A stretch of DNA of 64,000 bases from Acidimicrobiales bacterium. GTDB taxonomy: Bacteria > Actinomycetota > Acidimicrobiia > Acidimicrobiales > JADJXE01. The stretch's first letter is position 1; each line of letters begins with the position of its first letter. The notes beneath the pieces were generated by a model that saw only the letters and a list, made by a program, of their open reading frames with translations, was not told where the DNA came from and did not search any database. This document shows positions 62,856 through 64,000 of this stretch, in pieces. The stretch spans positions 1,253,001 to 1,317,000 of the forward strand of contig JADJXE010000001.1 in the NCBI GenBank assembly GCA_016716005.1. The letters are read 5' to 3'. A program made the translations under genes and the position numbers.

Positions 62856-64000
62856 TGCCCACCCCTGCCGAGGTCCAGGCCCTGCTCACCGGTCCCGGTG
62901 GCCCCTTCGAGGTCGCCACCGAGGCCGTGAACGGCATGGAGATGAAGGTCTACCGGGATCGCCTCCCGAGCCTCCGCGAGGTGTCGGCGCTGGGCGCCGC
63001 CCTCCACGCCGACAAGCCCTACCTCGTCCACGGCGACACCCGGATCTCCTTCGCCGACTTCGCCGCGCAGGCCAACGCCGTGTCCGCCAACCTGGCCGAG
63101 CGCTTCGGCGTCCGACCGGGTGACCGCGTGGCCGTCCTGTCGGCCAACAACCCGGGCTGGGTGCAGGCCTTCTGGGGCACCGTGAACCTGGGCGCCATCC
63201 TGGTCGGGCTCAACGGGTGGTGGAAGACCGACGAGATCGTCTACGGCCTGCAGGACTCCGGGTCACGGGTGCTCGTCGCCGACGGGGCCCGCTTCGCCCG
63301 CATCGCCGACCAGCTCGACCAGGTACCCGCGCTCGAGGCCGTCTTCCTCGTCGACGCCGACCCGGCCGAGCACGGGGGCGACCCTCGCCTGCACCGGTTC
63401 GACGAGCTCCTCGACGGAGCCGGCGTACATGCCGCCCCGGCCGCCCCGATCGCCGAGGACGACCCGGCGGTGATCTTCTACACCAGCGGCACCACCGGCA
63501 AGCCGAAGGGCGCCATCTCGACGCACCGCTCGATGATCGCCAACCTCCAGAACACCGTCTACAACGCCACCGCCGGCGCCCTGGTCGGCGGCGCCGGTGT
63601 GCTGCCGACCGGGGACGGACCGCAGCCCGCGGCGCTCCTCACCTCGCCGCTGTTCCACGTGTCGGGGTGCCACTCCGGGATCGTGGTGGCCATCCTCGCC
63701 GGCATCAAGACCGTCATCCCGGTCGGCAGGTTCGAGCCCGAGAAGGCGATGCAGCTCATCGAGGACGAGCGCATCACGGTGTGGGCCACCGTCCCGACCA
63801 TGGTGTGGCGGGTCGTGGAGCACCCCGACCGGCACGGCTACGACCTGTCGTCGGTCACCTCGGTGGCGTACGGCGGTTCGCCGTCGGCGGCCGAGCTCCA
63901 GCGCCGGGTGCAGGAGACCTTCCCGAAGGTGACCACGCTCGGCAACGCCTACGGCCTGACCGAGTCGAGCTCGGTCGCCACGGTCATCTCGGGGCAGGAG
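62856..64000 (+). CDS. AMP-dependent acyl-CoA synthetase (FadD3-like), 5' part
   Basis: The frame is open to the end of the window, so about the first 381 residues are seen. It contains PSLREVSALGAALHADKPYL, GVRPGDRVAVLSANNPGWVQ, the P-loop AVIFYTSGTTGKPKGAISTH, LLTSPLFHVSGCHSGIVVAI and the start of the adenine-binding region (VTTLGNAYGLTESSSVATVI). It activates a carboxylic acid as its acyl-CoA; the C-terminal domain lies outside. Start is ATG after a GAGGTCGACG stretch. A second acyl-CoA synthetase lies at 3863-5407. Confidence 0.85.

Noticed and set aside
1..64000. rRNA genes, prophage structural genes or a secondary-metabolite cluster
   Set aside because: No such sequences were recognised; the only mobile remnants are those at 20975-23895.

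Overview
The window is a high-GC chromosomal segment with short intergenic gaps, GTG starts about as common as ATG, many 4-nt GTGA/ATGA gene overlaps and many apparently leaderless promoters. Gene content fits an actinobacterium: an F420-type luciferase-like oxidoreductase, GlgE, an NdgR/LtbR-type IclR regulator beside leuCD, an MprAB/PepD-like set and actinobacterial SerC. I infer Acidimicrobiia or a close relative, because of the many acyl-CoA/Rieske genes and the cell-wall-binding-repeat protein, but no rRNA is present to confirm this.

Layout. 1-10.5 kb: a lipid or aromatic catabolism block (nitroreductase end, TetR regulator, enoyl-CoA hydratase with a small upstream ORF, acyl-CoA synthetase plus [2Fe-2S] ferredoxin, acyl-CoA dehydrogenase, Rieske oxygenase with a free lipoyl domain, and TPP-dependent E1 alpha/beta). 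Several of its promoters share a CTGACCGG-type inverted repeat, suggesting one regulon, perhaps under the adjacent TetR protein. An AbiEi/DUF559-like gene preceded by 61-bp tandem repeats lies inside it. 10.6-18.4 kb: a PepD-like membrane serine protease facing an MprAB-like two-component system, a sulfatase, a META-domain lipoprotein and an LLM oxidoreductase.

18.5-25.5 kb is the accessory part: two secreted proteins (esterase lipoprotein, cell-wall-binding-repeat protein) whose upstream region and signal peptide are copies of each other, an orphan third copy of the upstream cassette, and a decayed ~2.9-kb element bounded by a 35-bp direct repeat of the 3' part of tRNA-Glu(CUC) and holding IS110 and IS256 remnants. 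Then come tRNA-Glu, a membrane protein with three Cys-rich YTYGDD repeats, and tRNA-Gln(CUG).

25.4-39.2 kb: gltX with a DUF218 gene, a frameshifted beta-CASP metallo-hydrolase, two exported proteins, a flavin reductase, an SMP-30 protein, a nucleotidyltransferase, a nitroreductase, an ABC exporter, an acyl-CoA dehydrogenase, a hydrolase and small actinobacterial families. 39.2-64 kb is mostly biosynthetic: leuB-ilvE-cimA behind an Ile/Val-rich leader peptide and terminator; greA; a SipW-type signal peptidase with two likely substrates; glgP; ndgR-like/leuCD; leuA behind a Leu-rich leader and terminator; serA, glgX, glgE, an aspartate-type aminotransferase and serC; and the start of another acyl-CoA synthetase. 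CimA, LeuCD, LeuB, LeuA and IlvE together serve leucine synthesis and the citramalate route to isoleucine; SerA and SerC serve serine; GlgP, GlgX and GlgE serve alpha-glucan turnover.
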